The notes under the pieces are model-generated. The model was given only the letters and a program-made list of their open reading frames with translations, made no database searches and had not been told where the DNA came from. From positions 992,001 through 1,056,000 of the forward strand of contig NZ_CP059404.1 in NCBI RefSeq assembly GCF_014217255.1: DNA of 64,000 nt, read 5' to 3'. Below, piece by piece: positions 48,310-58,200 of the stretch. The translations under genes were made by a program, and so were the position numbers. The first letter of the stretch is position 1. Each line of letters starts with the position of its first letter. Source of the DNA: Corynebacterium incognita. GTDB taxonomy: Bacteria; Actinomycetota; Actinomycetes; Mycobacteriales; Mycobacteriaceae.

Positions 48310-50132
48310 GAGGCGTCCTCGACGCGCTTCTTCAGTGCCTCGAACTGGGTCCAGACTTCCTGCGGCACGCGCTCACCCAGGAACTGGAGGTACTCCATGT
48401 TGTCCTCCAGGTCGGACTTCCAGTCGGCCGGGTTAACAGCCAGGGCGGCCTCGAGGTCCTTGAGGTCGATGTCCAGGCCCTCGAGGTCGAAGTCGGAGGC
48501 CTTCGCGGTGGAGCCCACCACGGTGTCCACGGCCTCGACGTTGCCCTCGATGCGGTCGATGATCCACTTCAGGACGCGGGAGTTCTCGCCGAAGCCCGGC
48601 CACAGCATCTGGCCGTCTTCGCCCTTGCGGAACCAGTTGACGAGGAAGATGGCCGGCATGCGGTCGCCGCCCTTTTCGCCCATGTCGATCCAGTGCTGCA
48701 GGTAGTCACCAGCGTTGTAGCCCATGAACGGCAGCATGGCCATCGGGTCGTGGCGCAGGGAGCCCACCTTGGCCTCGGCGGAGGCGGCGGTCTGGCCGGA
48801 CGCCAACAGGGAGCCGATCATAGTGCCGTGTTTCCAGTCGAAGGCCTGGGTGACCAGCGGGACGGTGTCCGGGCGGCGGCCGCCGAACAGGATGGCGTCG
48901 ATCTTCACGCCCTTCCAGTCGTCGAACTCGGGAGCGGCGGTGGGGCACTGCGCGATCGGCACGCAGTAGCGGGAGTTGGGGTGCGCCGCCTTGATGCCGG
49001 ACTCTGGGGTCCAGTCATTGCCCTGCCAGTCGATGAGGTGCTCCGGGGCGGCGCCGTCCATGCCTTCCCACCACACGTCGCCGTCGTCGGTGAGCGCCAC
49101 GTTGGTGAAGATAGTGTTGCCCGGTTCCATGGTCTTCATGGCGATCGGGTTGGAGGCGTAGTTGGTGCCTGGCGCGACGCCGAAGAAGCCGTTCTCCGGG
49201 TTGACGGCGTACAGGCCGTCCTCACGTAGGTGCAGCCACGCGATGTCGTCGCCCACGACCTCGGACTTCCAGCCCGGGATGGTCGGGGTGATCATGGCCA
49301 GGTTGGTCTTGCCGCACGCGGACGGGAAGGCGCCGGTGACGTGGTAGGTCTTGCCCTCGGGGCTGGTGAGCTTGAGGATGAGCATGTGCTCAGCCATCCA
49401 GCCCTCCTCCTTCGCCATGACGGAAGCGATGCGCAGCGCGTAGCACTTCTTGGCCAGGATGGCGTTGCCGCCGTAGCCGGAGCCGAAGGACCAGATTTCC
49501 TTCGTGTCCGGGAACTGGGTGATGTACTTGGTCTCGTTGCACGGCCACGCGACGTCCTCCTGGCCCTCCTCCAGCGGGGCGCCCACGGAGTGCAGGGCGT
49601 GGACGAAGTCGCCGTCGTCGCCAAGCTTGTCCAGCACGGCGGTACCCATGCGGGTCATGATGCCCATGGACAGCACGACGTAGGCGGAGTCGGTCAGCTG
49701 CACGCCCAGCTTCGGGTTCGGGTCACCGAGCGGGCCCATGCAAAATGGCACAACGTACATGGTGCGGCCGCGCATGGACCCGCGGAACACCTCGGTCATC
49801 TCTTCCTTCATGGCGGCCGGAGGTGCCCAGTTGTTGGTGGGGCCGGCGTCGCTTTCGTTCTCGGAGCAGATGAAGGTGCGGGACTCCACGCGCGCGACGT
49901 CGGAAGGGTTAGAACGCGCCAGGTAAGAGTTGGGGCGCTTTTCCTCATTGAGCTTGATGAGGGTGCCCTTCTCCACCAGCTTGCCCGCCAGGCGGTCTGC
50001 TTCTTCGCGGGTGCCGTCTACGAACACCACCTGGTCCGGCTGAAAAAGCTCCACGCTTTCGTTGACCCAAGCGATCAGCTTCTCATTGTTGGTCGGCGCC
50101 TCGCCGACGAGGCTCTTAATAGAGGCAGTCAT
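48306..50132 (-). CDS. pckG: Phosphoenolpyruvate carboxykinase (GTP)
   Basis: 608 residues, full length. It converts oxaloacetate and GTP to PEP, CO2 and GDP, the first committed step of gluconeogenesis. Motifs: [20 protein letters not shown], the kinase-1 loop [15 protein letters not shown] with the active-site Cys near residue 275, [10 protein letters not shown] and [10 protein letters not shown]. It overlaps the convergent methyltransferase by 4 bp. A palindrome upstream may be its operator. Confidence 0.97.
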   Translation of the reverse strand: MTASIKSLVGEAPTNNEKLIAWVNESVELFQPDQVVFVDGTREEADRLAGKLVEKGTLIKLNEEKRPNSYLARSNPSDVARVESRTFICSENESDAGPTNNWAPPAAMKEEMTEVFRGSMRGRTMYVVPFCMGPLGDPNPKLGVQLTDSAYVVLSMGIMTRMGTAVLDKLGDDGDFVHALHSVGAPLEEGQEDVAWPCNETKYITQFPDTKEIWSFGSGYGGNAILAKKCYALRIASVMAKEEGWMAEHMLILKLTSPEGKTYHVTGAFPSACGKTNLAMITPTIPGWKSEVVGDDIAWLHLREDGLYAVNPENGFFGVAPGTNYASNPIAMKTMEPGNTIFTNVALTDDGDVWWEGMDGAAPEHLIDWQGNDWTPESGIKAAHPNSRYCVPIAQCPTAAPEFDDWKGVKIDAILFGGRRPDTVPLVTQAFDWKHGTMIGSLLASGQTAASAEAKVGSLRHDPMAMLPFMGYNAGDYLQHWIDMGEKGGDRMPAIFLVNWFRKGEDGQMLWPGFGENSRVLKWIIDRIEGNVEAVDTVVGSTAKASDFDLEGLDIDLKDLEAALAVNPADWKSDLEDNMEYLQFLGERVPQEVWTQFEALKKRVEDAS

Positions 50133-50469
50133 TCCTTGCTCCTGTTTGTTTTCTCACCCGGACGGGGTGCATACCGTTCATTCACACTCAAGGGTAACTG
50201 TAGATACGTACATAGATACCCAGAGTCCCGCGTAAAACCCAACACACTGGTTATACCAAGGGCGTTAACCCTGGGTTAACCAAGGTTGAGCCCCGCACGC
50301 AACTCACGACACACCTTTCAATTTACCCTAGTCTGGGGGCGATTCCCGCATCGCCCCACCCGCCCACAACCGCGACTGGTAATAACCAGTGTCCGTTTTT
50401 GCCTGGCTCACACATCCGGGGGACAATAGGTAGGCAAACCGTGCCATCCGATCGCAAAAGGCTCTCACC
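50133..50469. promoter_or_regulatory. Intergenic control region between pckG and trmB
   Basis: No gene is visible in these 337 bp. It holds the perfect 17-bp palindrome GTTAACCC-T-GGGTTAAC at 50264-50280 and an upstream GGTTATACC (50249-50257). The divergent genes on both sides would start here, so carbon-source control of pckG by a dimeric regulator is likely. Which regulator binds is not visible. Confidence 0.6.
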
Positions 50470-51222
50470 ATGACTTCTCCACGCCCCGGCTCCGGCGAAC
50501 TCCCCCACGGTCGTCCTCCCCAAACCGAGTTCGACGACGGCCTGGACTACCCCCGCCTGGGCAGCGTGACCTTCCGCCGCGGCACCCTGACTGACAACCA
50601 GCAAGCGCTTTTCGACGAGCACTGGCCCCGGCTCGGCACCATCCTCACCGACGAGCACATCGACGTCGAAAGCTGGTTCGGCCGCACCGGCGCCAAGACC
50701 ATCGTGGAGATCGGGTCCGGCACGGGCACCTCTACCGCCGCCATGGCACCGAAGGAACCGGACACCAACGTCATCGCCGTCGAACTGTACAAGCCGGGCC
50801 TGGCCAAGCTGCTGGGCCAGGTGGTGCGCGAAGATATCTCCAACATCCGCATGGTGCGCGGCGACGGCATCGAGGTCCTCGCCCGCATGATCCCCCCGGC
50901 GTCGCTGGACGGCGTCCGCATTTTCTTCGCCGACCCCTGGCCCAAGGCGCGGCACCACAAGCGCCGCATCATCCAGTCGGGACCGCTGAACCTCATCGCT
51001 TCCCGCCTCAAAAAGGGTGGCGTCCTGCATGTGGCCACGGACCACGCCGGATACGCAGAGTGGATCGACGAGCTCGTGGACGTCGAAAAGCAACTGCAAT
51101 ACAAGGGCTGGCCGTGGCCCGAGTGCCCGCAGCTGACGGACCGGCAAATCATCACTAAGTTTGAGGGCAAGGGTCTGGATAAGGACCACGTCATCAAGGA
51201 ATACCTGTGGGAGAAGCAGTAA
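50470..51222 (+). CDS. trmB: tRNA (guanine-N7-)-methyltransferase
   Basis: 250 residues. [16 protein letters not shown] is motif [17 protein letters not shown] carries the second SAM contact, and [18 protein letters not shown] is the family signature, here [10 protein letters not shown]. It methylates G46 of tRNA. It abuts the NYN gene with no gap. Confidence 0.95.
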   Translation: MTSPRPGSGELPHGRPPQTEFDDGLDYPRLGSVTFRRGTLTDNQQALFDEHWPRLGTILTDEHIDVESWFGRTGAKTIVEIGSGTGTSTAAMAPKEPDTNVIAVELYKPGLAKLLGQVVREDISNIRMVRGDGIEVLARMIPPASLDGVRIFFADPWPKARHHKRRIIQSGPLNLIASRLKKGGVLHVATDHAGYAEWIDELVDVEKQLQYKGWPWPECPQLTDRQIITKFEGKGLDKDHVIKEYLWEKQ

Positions 51223-51849
51223 ATGGCGACCTTTGCGAGCGAGAGTGAAGAGGCTCCCGGCCACGTCCTCCTGATCTGGGACGCGCCCAACATCGACATG
51301 GGTCTGGGCGCCATCCTGCGCGGCCGCCCCACCCCCGCTCAGCGCCCGCGTTTCGACGCCCTCGGCCGCTGGGTCGCCGGCCTCGCCCACGATTCCGGCG
51401 CGACCGCCGAGGCCGCGGTGTTCACCAACGTCAGCCCCGGCGGCGCCGACTCCATCCGCACCTGGGTGGAGGCCATCCGAAACCTGGGCTTCGCGGTCTT
51501 CGCCAAGCCTAAAGCCACGGAAGACTCCGACGTCGACCCGGACATGGTCGCCCATATCGAGGATCGGGCGGCGCAGCTGTCCCACCTCATCATCGCTTCG
51601 GCGGATGGCCAGAACTTCGGCGGCATCATCGCGCGCACCCGCGAGTCCGGGACCGCCGTCACAGTGTTGGGCTTCAGCGAGCACGCCGGCTGGGCCGTCA
51701 ACGACCCCGACATCGAGTTCATTGATCTCGAGGACATCGAGGGCGTGTTCCGGGAGCCCCTGCCGCGGGTCAGCCTGGACAACCTTCCCGACGAAGGCGC
51801 CTGGCTCCAACCGTTCCGCCCCCTCATGGCGCTGCTCGACGACCGCTAG
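51223..51849 (+). CDS. NYN-domain (PIN-like RNase) protein
   Basis: 208 residues. LLIWDAPNIDMGLGAIL carries the first Asp of the NYN fold, AVFTNVSPGG and a SHLIIASADGQNFGGII strand with the later Asp residues follow. It is likely an RNA-processing nuclease. In mycolate actinobacteria this gene and trmB usually sit next to the trehalose monomycolate transporter gene. Confidence 0.88.
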   Translation: MATFASESEEAPGHVLLIWDAPNIDMGLGAILRGRPTPAQRPRFDALGRWVAGLAHDSGATAEAAVFTNVSPGGADSIRTWVEAIRNLGFAVFAKPKATEDSDVDPDMVAHIEDRAAQLSHLIIASADGQNFGGIIARTRESGTAVTVLGFSEHAGWAVNDPDIEFIDLEDIEGVFREPLPRVSLDNLPDEGAWLQPFRPLMALLDDR

Positions 51850-51900
51850 GCGCGCCCTGCCTGGTCCCGCCGGTCGCACTTGTAGGCTAATCACAAAGTT

Positions 51901-52968
51901 TTGTCCCTTAAATATGCAGAGAAGGCGGTGCGTGGCGTGAACAAGGAGTGGGTACGGTGGGGCATCGGCCTCGTCGTTTTGGCCGCGCTGGCATGGTTCT
52001 TCCGCGACCACGCCCACATCCTCACCGACGGCATCCGCACCCTGCGTACCGCGGCCCCACTCCCCGTGGCGCTGGTCGTGATTGCAGCCGTCGCGTCGCT
52101 GACCGCGATGGCCGAGGTGATGCGCCTGCTCATGCAAGCCGGTGGCGTGCGCGTCAAACCCACGGAAACCAACGCGATCACCCTGGCCTCCAATGCCTGG
52201 TCCACCACCCTCCCGGTGGGCGGCGCATTCTCGGCTGTGCTCACGTTCCATGTGCAGCGCGCCTGGGGCGCGTCGGTCATGCTGTGCGGCTACTTCCTCG
52301 TGATTTCCTCGGCACTGTCCACGATGTGGCTGGTGGCCATCGGTTTGCTGGCCTTCTTCCTGCAGGGCGCCAACGTCTCCCCGTGGTCGCTGCTCGCCTC
52401 GCTCGTGGTGGCCCTGGCGCTGACGACGGCCGTGTTCTGGGCCTCCAACCACCCCCGCACGCTCGAGCGCTGGGTGCGGTCCATTCCCCGCGTCCCCCAA
52501 TACAAGCTGGACCCGCTGGTCACCCAGATCCGCATGCTGAAGGACGTCTCTCTGCCGTGGCCCCAGTTCTCCCTGGTTGCCTTCTATTCTCTGTTCAACC
52601 GTCTCCTCGACCTCGCCGCCATGTGGGCGTGCGTCTGGGCGGTCACGGGCACTCCACCGCTTATCGACGCCGCCCCCAACCACACCACCGTCATGGGTGT
52701 CGGCCTCGCCTACGTGTCCACGAAGCTGGCCGGCTCCGCGCAGGTCACCCCGGGCGGCCTGGGTACGGTGGAGGCCGCGATGATCGCCACCCTCGTCGCT
52801 TCGGGGATGACGGTGGTCGATGCGACCGGCGCCGCCCTCATTTATCGGCTCATCTCCTTCGTTCTCATGACGATCATCGGGTGGATCGTCTACCTGTTCC
52901 ACTACGCCCGCCGCGGAATCAACTACGCCAACCTGAGCCAAGTCAAAGAACCCGCGCCGACCAGCTAG
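51901..52968 (+). CDS. Lysylphosphatidylglycerol synthase-type membrane protein (UPF0104)
   Basis: 355 residues with eight to nine membrane helices. VTPGGLGTVEAAMIATLVAS near the C-terminus is the family's conserved PGGLGxxE loop. Only the flippase-like membrane part is present, with no synthase domain. The start may be the TTG at 51901 or GTG codons at 51928 and 51937. Confidence 0.85.
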   Translation: MSLKYAEKAVRGVNKEWVRWGIGLVVLAALAWFFRDHAHILTDGIRTLRTAAPLPVALVVIAAVASLTAMAEVMRLLMQAGGVRVKPTETNAITLASNAWSTTLPVGGAFSAVLTFHVQRAWGASVMLCGYFLVISSALSTMWLVAIGLLAFFLQGANVSPWSLLASLVVALALTTAVFWASNHPRTLERWVRSIPRVPQYKLDPLVTQIRMLKDVSLPWPQFSLVAFYSLFNRLLDLAAMWACVWAVTGTPPLIDAAPNHTTVMGVGLAYVSTKLAGSAQVTPGGLGTVEAAMIATLVASGMTVVDATGAALIYRLISFVLMTIIGWIVYLFHYARRGINYANLSQVKEPAPTS

Positions 52969-53011
52969 GCTAGGTGATGTACGTTCCGTTGTCAGCAGAA
53001 TTGAGGTAGCC

Positions 53012-53386
53012 ATGCCTGCACCCCGCGCTTTGGCATTCGACATCATCGCCCTTGCTGTCTTCGCGGTCATCGCCCGCTGGTCCCACCCTCCCTTCACTCT
53101 CCTTGGCCTCCTCGACGCCTTGTGGCCTTGGGCCGTGGGCGCCCTCGCCGGCTGGGGCATCCTCGCGCTCGCCGACAAACCAGGCCGCCTCGGCATCTGG
53201 GCACAGGGCGGCGTCGTGTGGCTCAGCACCGTGATTGTGGGCATGCTCGCGTGGGCAGCCGCCAATGGACGGTTCCCCGCTGTGTCGTTTGTCATCGTTG
53301 CCGCCGTCATGTCCGCACTCTTCCTCTTCGGTTGGCGCGCTATCTCCAGCATCGCTTCCCGACGCAGGCACGTCTCAACCCACTAG
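53012..53386 (+). CDS. DUF3054 membrane protein
   Basis: 124 residues with four membrane helices (LAFDIIALAVFAVIARWS, WPWAVGALAGWGILAL, VVWLSTVIVGMLAWAAANG, VSFVIVAAVMSALFLFGW). DUF3054 family. It overlaps the convergent HNH gene by 4 bp. Confidence 0.87.
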   Translation: MPAPRALAFDIIALAVFAVIARWSHPPFTLLGLLDALWPWAVGALAGWGILALADKPGRLGIWAQGGVVWLSTVIVGMLAWAAANGRFPAVSFVIVAAVMSALFLFGWRAISSIASRRRHVSTH

Positions 53387-54828
53387 GTCGGGACTGCACT
53401 GTGCGCCCCGTGCCGCGTTGCCAGCCGCACCCCAGGGGCGCGGCTCCTCGCCACCGTCGTGTTAAATCTCGGGGGACCATGAGGTGGACACCACCCTACT
53501 TTCCCGGATTCCGCATCCCGCGCATAGTACCCGAGCCCATTTTTGCCGTCTCGCGCATCATTGTTGTCCGTGTGGTGCCTGCGGCACAGCAGAGTCAGAT
53601 TCTCGATATCTGTTCGCCCACCCTGAATAAACGCTCTCAAGTGGTGCGCATCGCACTCCGACGCCGGCATGTCGCACCCAGGACACGAACACACCAATTC
53701 CATCGCCGCCAACACCAGCCGCTGCTCGAAGCTCGCTCCGCGCTGCGCCCTACCTAAATTCAGCGGGCGCTGCGAGCCCTCCTCGCACAGTAGCCAGTAG
53801 TCGGCCCCCTGGCTCGTCGCTTGTACAACTTCCAATGCGTTGAGCTCGTGCCCCGTGTTGGTCATGAACTGCGTATCCACGCCCACCCCATGAAAGTCGT
53901 TCACGGTACCTGTGATCACCAGGCTGGCACGCCCCGCACGGGCCTTAGCCGGATCATGCACATAGCCCATGCAAATGGCGTTGAGCTGGTCCGCACGCCG
54001 CTGACGCAAAGTTCGCTTGTCATCTTTCGGCTTCCCCTCAACGTTTGACCCCGCATTGCGCCCCGCTGCCAACGCCGCTGCCAAGTGTGCCGCCATTCCC
54101 GCTGGAAGGTAGCCCCCAAAGCGAACGCCGCCGTCAGAGTCCGGCCTAGACAACCACACCTCACGCTTGCGGTGTGCAGCAAGGCGATCTCTCTTCCCCG
54201 CCACAGTCCGCGATGTCCGATTCGCCGCGCGTACCCGCTCACGAACCCACCGCCGCAGGTCATCCACGTCCCGCGCCCGCGCCTGGTTCAGGGCCTCCGC
54301 ATACAACTCCTCGCGGCTCGTCGCCGCCGTCGAATTCAATCGCTTCAGCTCGGAGTCAATCGCTGCAAGCTTGTCCGCCGCCACTTCAATGACAAGCTCC
54401 CGAGCACTTTCCTGATGCTTCTTGCCTTCGTTCGCTCGCCGCTCCTCGCGCTGCCGTGCTATGTCCATGGCGGCGCCCCGCTCGGAGTCGACGAGATGCA
54501 GAAAATCCTTTTCTTCCCCCTTCCGTGGCTCGATGGGGGCAAAGAGGTCTTTCCCCGCCGCGATCCGGGTTCGTGCTTCTGCCGCACTGATACCTAGCGT
54601 ACGCGTGAGATAGTCACCCACGTGGTGAGTTCCCGCCCTCCCGGCAGCCTCTGCCCCCTCCGCAAGATAGGCAAAGCGTGCGTCCATATATATTTTGGAA
54701 CGCCACACCTCTTCGAGTGCAACCATCGCCGCTTCCAGGGAGTCAAACGAAATAGCGGGCTCGTCTAGGGCGCCACGAAGCGCAGCCATAGATTCGGCAA
54801 TCACAGCGATATGGTTCTGTACATTCAC
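53383..54828 (-). CDS. DUF222/HNH endonuclease-family protein
   Basis: 481 residues from the GTG at 54828, chosen for the AAAGGGGG site; a longer frame from 54906 is possible. DUF222 helices fill residues about 1-300, then CSCPGCDMPASECDAHHLRA and NLTLLCRRHHTDNN form the HNH nuclease site. Often found in many copies in actinobacteria. Function is unknown, though a mobile or defence link is often assumed. Confidence 0.9.
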   Translation of the reverse strand: MNVQNHIAVIAESMAALRGALDEPAISFDSLEAAMVALEEVWRSKIYMDARFAYLAEGAEAAGRAGTHHVGDYLTRTLGISAAEARTRIAAGKDLFAPIEPRKGEEKDFLHLVDSERGAAMDIARQREERRANEGKKHQESARELVIEVAADKLAAIDSELKRLNSTAATSREELYAEALNQARARDVDDLRRWVRERVRAANRTSRTVAGKRDRLAAHRKREVWLSRPDSDGGVRFGGYLPAGMAAHLAAALAAGRNAGSNVEGKPKDDKRTLRQRRADQLNAICMGYVHDPAKARAGRASLVITGTVNDFHGVGVDTQFMTNTGHELNALEVVQATSQGADYWLLCEEGSQRPLNLGRAQRGASFEQRLVLAAMELVCSCPGCDMPASECDAHHLRAFIQGGRTDIENLTLLCRRHHTDNNDARDGKNGLGYYARDAESGKVGWCPPHGPPRFNTTVARSRAPGVRLATRHGAHSAVPT

Positions 54829-54961
54829 TTCGGCCCCCTTTCGTCTATTCCCGTCGACACCAATCATCATAACAAACACCCATTCGAACACAACCCTCTC
54901 AAACATAGTTAATCATCATTTAACCGAACGTTCGAACCAATCGCCACAAGAGAAAACAAAA

Positions 54962-54995
54962 GGGCCATCGCGCAACACACATTGCACGATGGCCC
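54962..54995 (-). terminator. Terminator after the small peptide gene
   Basis: GGGCCATCG and CGATGGCCC arms (9-bp stem, 16-base loop), followed on the minus strand by CTTTTGTTTTC. It directly follows the 29-codon gene and gives that gene its own transcription unit. Confidence 0.8.
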
Positions 54996-55029
54996 TCGTG
55001 AAGCAGGCCCCTTCGGGAGCCTAAGTCCA

Positions 55030-55119
55030 CTAGATCAGGTGGTCGAAGCCACCCAGGGACAGCACGTAAAAGAAGTTGACAATCTCGCCAATCAAATCAA
55101 ATGCGCTACTCAGAATCAT
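55030..55119 (-). CDS. Possible 29-residue amphipathic peptide (porin-like or PSM-like)
   Basis: 29 codons from the ATG at 55119, after an excellent GGGAGGA site. The peptide MILSSAFDLIGEIVNFFYVL plus a Gly/Phe/Asp-rich end is mostly hydrophobic with acidic residues on one face. It has its own terminator. The size and composition are like the short unprocessed channel peptides PorA and PorH of mycolate corynebacteria, but no sequence match is claimed. Confidence 0.55.
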   Translation of the reverse strand: MILSSAFDLIGEIVNFFYVLSLGGFDHLI

Positions 55120-55226
55120 CGGGTTGTCCTCCCATTTCGGCGGGCCATATTTGTCACAAACAAATAACAAACAGGCGATGTACAGCGTCTATCATCGCCC
55201 GCGCATCCATCTCAGTCAAATCGTAA

Positions 55227-55265
55227 AAGGCGAAGCGCCCAGGTTTCCCCCAGACGCTTCGCCTT
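55227..55265 (-). terminator. Terminator of the surface protein gene
   Basis: AAGGCGAAGCG and CGCTTCGCCTT, an 11-bp perfect stem with a 17-base loop, followed on the minus strand by TTTTACG. It ends the transcript of the large surface protein. Confidence 0.85.
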
Positions 55266-55288
55266 CATACGTCACCTAACCTCGCGGT

Positions 55289-58200
55289 TTAGGCCTCGCC
55301 TTCACGCTTGCGACGCATCAGCGCCAATCCAAGCAGCAGCACGAGCAATCCAGCCAAGGCCAGACCAATCACGCTGGCACCCGTGTTTGCCAGCATGCCC
55401 GGCCCCTCGGCTGAAGCGCCCGGGGCACTCGGCGCCGAAGGCTCGCCAGGCTCACCCGGCTCCACAGGCTCACCCGGCTCCACAGGCTCACCCGGCTCCA
55501 CAGGCTCACCCGGCTCCACAGGCTCACCCGGCTCCACAGGCTCACCCGGCTCCACAGGCTTACCCGGAACACCAGGCTTACCCGGATGCGAGCTGCCATC
55601 CGACGACCCACCAAACAGCGGAATCAGCGGAATCAACGGGATGAACGGCAGCCACGGCGGAATCGAGCTACCCGGAGGCGGCGTTTCGCCACCGAAGTCA
55701 TCCGGCTCCTCGTCCGGAACCGCATTCGCCGGATCCTCAGGGGACTCGACTGGCGGCACCTCGCCGCCCTCACCCGGGGACGGCACCTCAGGCTCGCCCG
55801 GCTTCGGGTCCTCCGGCGTCTCCACCGGTGGCTCACCGTAGGCCACAGCCACGTTCGTGTGCTGCATGCCCTGGGCCTTCGGCGCCTTGACGACGGCCGT
55901 GAACACCACTGCCTCACCCGGCTTCAGCGTGCCATCGAATGGCACCTCCTTGCCGTCAGCAGTCAGCTTGTTCACCGCAGGCTTGATGGAATCCGCTGGC
56001 ACCTCACCCAGGTTGTCACCCGCGGTGATGGTGTCCTTCACGTTGATGTTCTTGAGCGTCACGGAACCGGTGTTGACCACCTTGTAGTCCACCTGCATAT
56101 CCGCACCCGGCTTCACCTTCACGCCCGGTGCTTCATCGGCGTCGTGGCCGTTGATGTACTTCTTGATTCCCAGCGTCGGGGTCTCTGCGTAACCATCATC
56201 CGGCGGCGTGGTGATCCTGCCACCTGGCGGGGTCTCGCCGTCGACAGGCGGCACCTCACCTTCAGCAATTGCCTGGTTGTGGTGGTCGATGCCTTCCTTG
56301 GCCTCCGGTGCCGGGATGGTGGCGGTGAACACCGCGTACTCACCTGGCTCCAGTGTGCCGTCGAAAGCACCAGCCTTCTCTCCCGAGACCTTGTAGCGGT
56401 CCGCCGGGGCCTTGATCTGGTCTGCCGGGATGACGTCATCGTTGACCTTGACGTTGTCCACTGCCTTCGTGCCCGTGTTGGTCACGATGAAGGAGACAAT
56501 CATGTCGTCTCCCGGACGCACCACTGCCGGTGAATCCTCGGTGGTGTCCAGGCCGTTGATCTTCTTCCGCAGCTCCAGCTTCGGCTCACCCGGGGTCTTA
56601 CCATACGCCGGATCGTCGTCCTCGACGGTCGTCGGCGGCGTATCGCCATCACCCGGCGGGGTATCGCCGTCGGCGGGCGGAACCTCACCCACGACCTTCG
56701 CCGTGTTCTTGTGCAGTTCGTTCTCACCCTCCGGCGCCGGCAGTGTTGCGGTGAACACAACCTTCTCGCCCGGCTCAAGGGTGCCGTCGAAGCCCTCCGG
56801 CGCCTTGATGTCAGCACCGGCGATCTTGTCATCGGTTAGCGTCACATTCTTCAGAACGGTGTTGCCGGTGTTTTCAACAATAAAGCGGAACTCCATGTCT
56901 GCACCCGGCACCACAGATACCGCAGCGTCTTCGGTATCGGCGTCGTCGCCATTAATCAGCTTCTCGACGTCGATTGCCGGCTTCTGTTCCTCCCCCGGCG
57001 GGGTGTCACCCGGAGGGGTGTCACCTGGCGGGGTGTGACCATTACCCGGATCCTCCGGCGACTCCACCGGCGGGGTATCACCATCGTTCGGGTACTCCGG
57101 CTCACCCTCCTCAGGATCTGGCGGCGTCTGCTCCGGCGGAGTGCCCTCCGCGTGTGCGGAGTTAGTGTGCTGATCATCAGCCGCCGCCGGGGCGTCGACA
57201 GTAATCTCGATTTCCTTCTTCTCACCCGGCTGCAAAGTAAACGGATCAATCTTGGCCAACTCGGCCTCAATATCCTTCTGGATACGATCCTTATCCTGAC
57301 CCGCAGTCACCTCATCAACAACACGGACGTCGTTCAGCGCCACCGGGCCATCGTTTTCCACGACGTACTTGATGGCCATCTTCTCGCCCGGCTTCAGCTC
57401 AACACCTGGCGCCTCATTCGCATCATCGCCATTGATGAACTTCGTCAACTTCAACGAAGGAGTCTTCGCCCAACCATCATCCGGCGGGGTCTCCAACTCA
57501 CCCGGCGGGGTATCACCATCACCCGGCGGCACCTCACCCTTAGCGATAGCAACGTTGTGGTGCTCACCCGCACCAGCCTCCGGCGCCGCAAACTCCGCAG
57601 TAAACACCGCGTACTGCCCCGGCTCCAACGAACCCTCAAACGGGCCAACCTGGTTACCGTCAGCATCAAAGACGAACTCCGGCACCACGATATCTTCAGC
57701 GGAAACCTTGTCATCTTCCACCCGAACATTGTCGATGGTGCGGTTACCCGTATTGGTAACAATAAACGCCATCGTCATCTGCTCACCAGGCTGCACCGTC
57801 ACCGGATTGTCCTCAGTGGTGTCAAAGCCATTGATCTTCTTACGAATCGTCATGGCCGGCTCATCAGGAGTCTCAGCATGCGCCGGATCATCATCCTCCA
57901 CCGTCGTCGGCGGCACATCACTGCCCTCCGGCGGCACAGAATCACCCGTCACCCTCGCAGTATTAACGTGGGTCTCACCACCCTGCTCCGGCGCCTTAAT
58001 AGTGGCAGTAAAACGCACCTGCTCACCCTTAGCCAACTTGCCGTCAAAACCCTCAGGCGCCTTAATCTCAGCGCCAGCGATCTTGTCATCGGACAGCTTC
58101 ACATTCTCCAAGTCCGTGTTACCAGTATTAGTAACAATGAACTCAATCTCCATGTCAGAGCCCGGCGCCACGCTCACCGCTTCCTCAGCAGTATCCGCAT

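Noticed and set aside
50323..53352. Minus-strand open frame of 1,009 codons
   Set aside because: It is antisense to trmB, the NYN gene and the LPG-synthase-type gene. Composition is Gly/Arg/His/Gln-rich with no domain, typical of GC-rich antisense frames.
53383..54906. DUF222/HNH gene as an intact mobile element
   Set aside because: No inverted repeats, target duplications or transposase are visible around it. Mobility is not supported by this sequence.
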